From assembly GCF_036373705.1 (NCBI RefSeq), contig NC_089869.1:9423176-9487175 (forward strand): a stretch of 64,000 bases of DNA, written 5' to 3'. This DNA is from Amia ocellicauda (Eukaryota; Chordata; Actinopteri; Amiiformes; Amiidae). Below, in pieces: positions 63,601 through 64,000 of the stretch. The translations under genes and the position numbers were made by a program. How positions within the stretch are numbered: position 1 is the stretch's first letter; every line of letters starts with the position of its first letter. Below the pieces are notes generated by a model. The model saw only the letters and a program-made list of their open reading frames with translations, was not told where the DNA came from and made no database searches.

Positions 63601-64000
63601 GTTCTCTGTGGAAGATAATAATACATTCACAACCAGGAATGTACTAACGCACTGAAAACTGTTAATTGCCCGACTAGAGCTTATGTAAATATAATTACAA
63701 AGAAAGAAAACAAAGACCAGCCTTTTCTTGCGGCACTAGTAACTGCACTGTGGGAAGAATTCCCTGGTATTCCCTGGTTTGGCCATCCATCTAAAGCACT
63801 GGAGCAAACATGGGCAGAATCCAAGTCAACAAAGGCCTCCATCTCTAAGGCCGATGACCTACTGCCAGGTGTGCCTTACCTGGCGCAGTGAAGTGAGGAG
63901 ATAGAGCACGCCGCGCTCCTTCACTGTGCCCGTGTAGTGGAGGTGCTCCTTTTTCAGGAAGATCTCCATGCCATACTGCTTGGACAAGCGGGAATACTGA
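57651..64000 (-). CDS. PLP-dependent serine/threonine dehydratase-like enzyme with ACT-like C-terminus, 3' part
   Basis: Minus-strand exons: 64000-63880 (continues outside, or has its acceptor at the very edge), 61989-61748, 61556-61391, 61180-61081, 60678-60603, 60191-60066, 59195-59028, 58464-58407 and 57749-57651 (stop). All phases agree. Seen: TGTVKERG, equivalent to the TGSFKxRG loop whose Lys forms the Schiff base with PLP; GVIVASDNNFSMAVAHHA in place of the usual SAGNHAQ substrate loop (Asn kept); VVVPAGGHCGLLAG in place of the glycine-rich phosphate loop; PPFGNNAFQLA; VAVVVTSANMELG near the pyridine-contacting Ser. The last 100 residues (ERVSKFTVQLGEWPGEMAKL, LLDISHDRG, VVETRDKSQTTQLRNAL) look like an ACT domain. 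The family deaminates Thr or Ser to a keto acid and ammonia. Substrate unknown. Not mammalian SDS/SDSL, which lack an ACT domain. Confidence 0.85.
59868..60002. repeat. Polypyrimidine tract
   Basis: About 130 bases of almost pure C/T on the plus strand in an intron of the PLP enzyme gene, 60 bp from an exon donor. Confidence 0.85.
61990..63879. other. Large intron of the PLP enzyme gene
   Basis: 1.9 kb without a recognised exon. Holds a (CATC)n tract at 62603-62619 next to a GGATGCCGGAGCCGATCCCA word, which resembles a piece of a common fish interspersed repeat. The segment 62900-63300 has mixed composition and no repeats. Confidence 0.5.

Overview
The window is nuclear DNA from a vertebrate, almost certainly a ray-finned fish. 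It has multi-exon genes with GT-AG introns, a mix-type (mxtx-like) homeobox gene of the kind known from fishes, Tc1/mariner and hAT DNA transposons, and a Tx1/L1-type LINE. The species cannot be fixed from the sequence. No operons, CRISPR arrays, tRNA or rRNA genes were seen.

Layout. 1-2.7 kb (+): 3' part of an SH2D4-family adaptor gene, called sh2d4b because its neighbour is tspan14. 5.2-8.3 kb: two nearly identical Tc1/mariner elements in direct orientation, the first frameshifted, the second with an intact 346-residue transposase whose D-to-E spacing is DD36E. 9.6-20.3 kb (-): tspan14, eight coding exons plus a predicted non-coding first exon, with an unusual inverted/direct repeat cluster at its 5' end. 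22.2-23.9 kb (-): dead LINE fragment. 26.0-40.8 kb (-): complete bms1 in 22 coding exons. The exon lengths add up to an uninterrupted frame of 1271 codons plus stop. 41.4-43.4 kb (-): mix-type homeobox gene, three exons, 365 codons. 47.7-53.3 kb (+): tmem254, four coding exons (124 codons), with what appears to be a duplicated, mutually exclusive first exon 1.5 kb downstream of the first. 57.7-64.0 kb (-): 3' part of a fold-type II PLP enzyme of the serine/threonine dehydratase family with a C-terminal ACT-like region. It runs off the right edge.

The genes do not form one pathway: signalling adaptor, TspanC8 tetraspanin (ADAM10 partner family), 40S ribosome biogenesis GTPase, embryonic transcription factor, small membrane protein, amino-acid enzyme. 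SH2D4B, TSPAN14, TMEM254 and BMS1 are all on human chromosome 10 (10q22-q23 and 10q11), so the block looks like an old linkage group.

The observations I would follow first are the alternative first exon of tmem254, the altered active-site motifs of the PLP enzyme, the intact DD36E transposon beside a broken sister copy, and the repeat cluster at the tspan14 5' end. Exon limits were set by hand from reading frame, splice consensus and remembered family alignments. No database search was possible.
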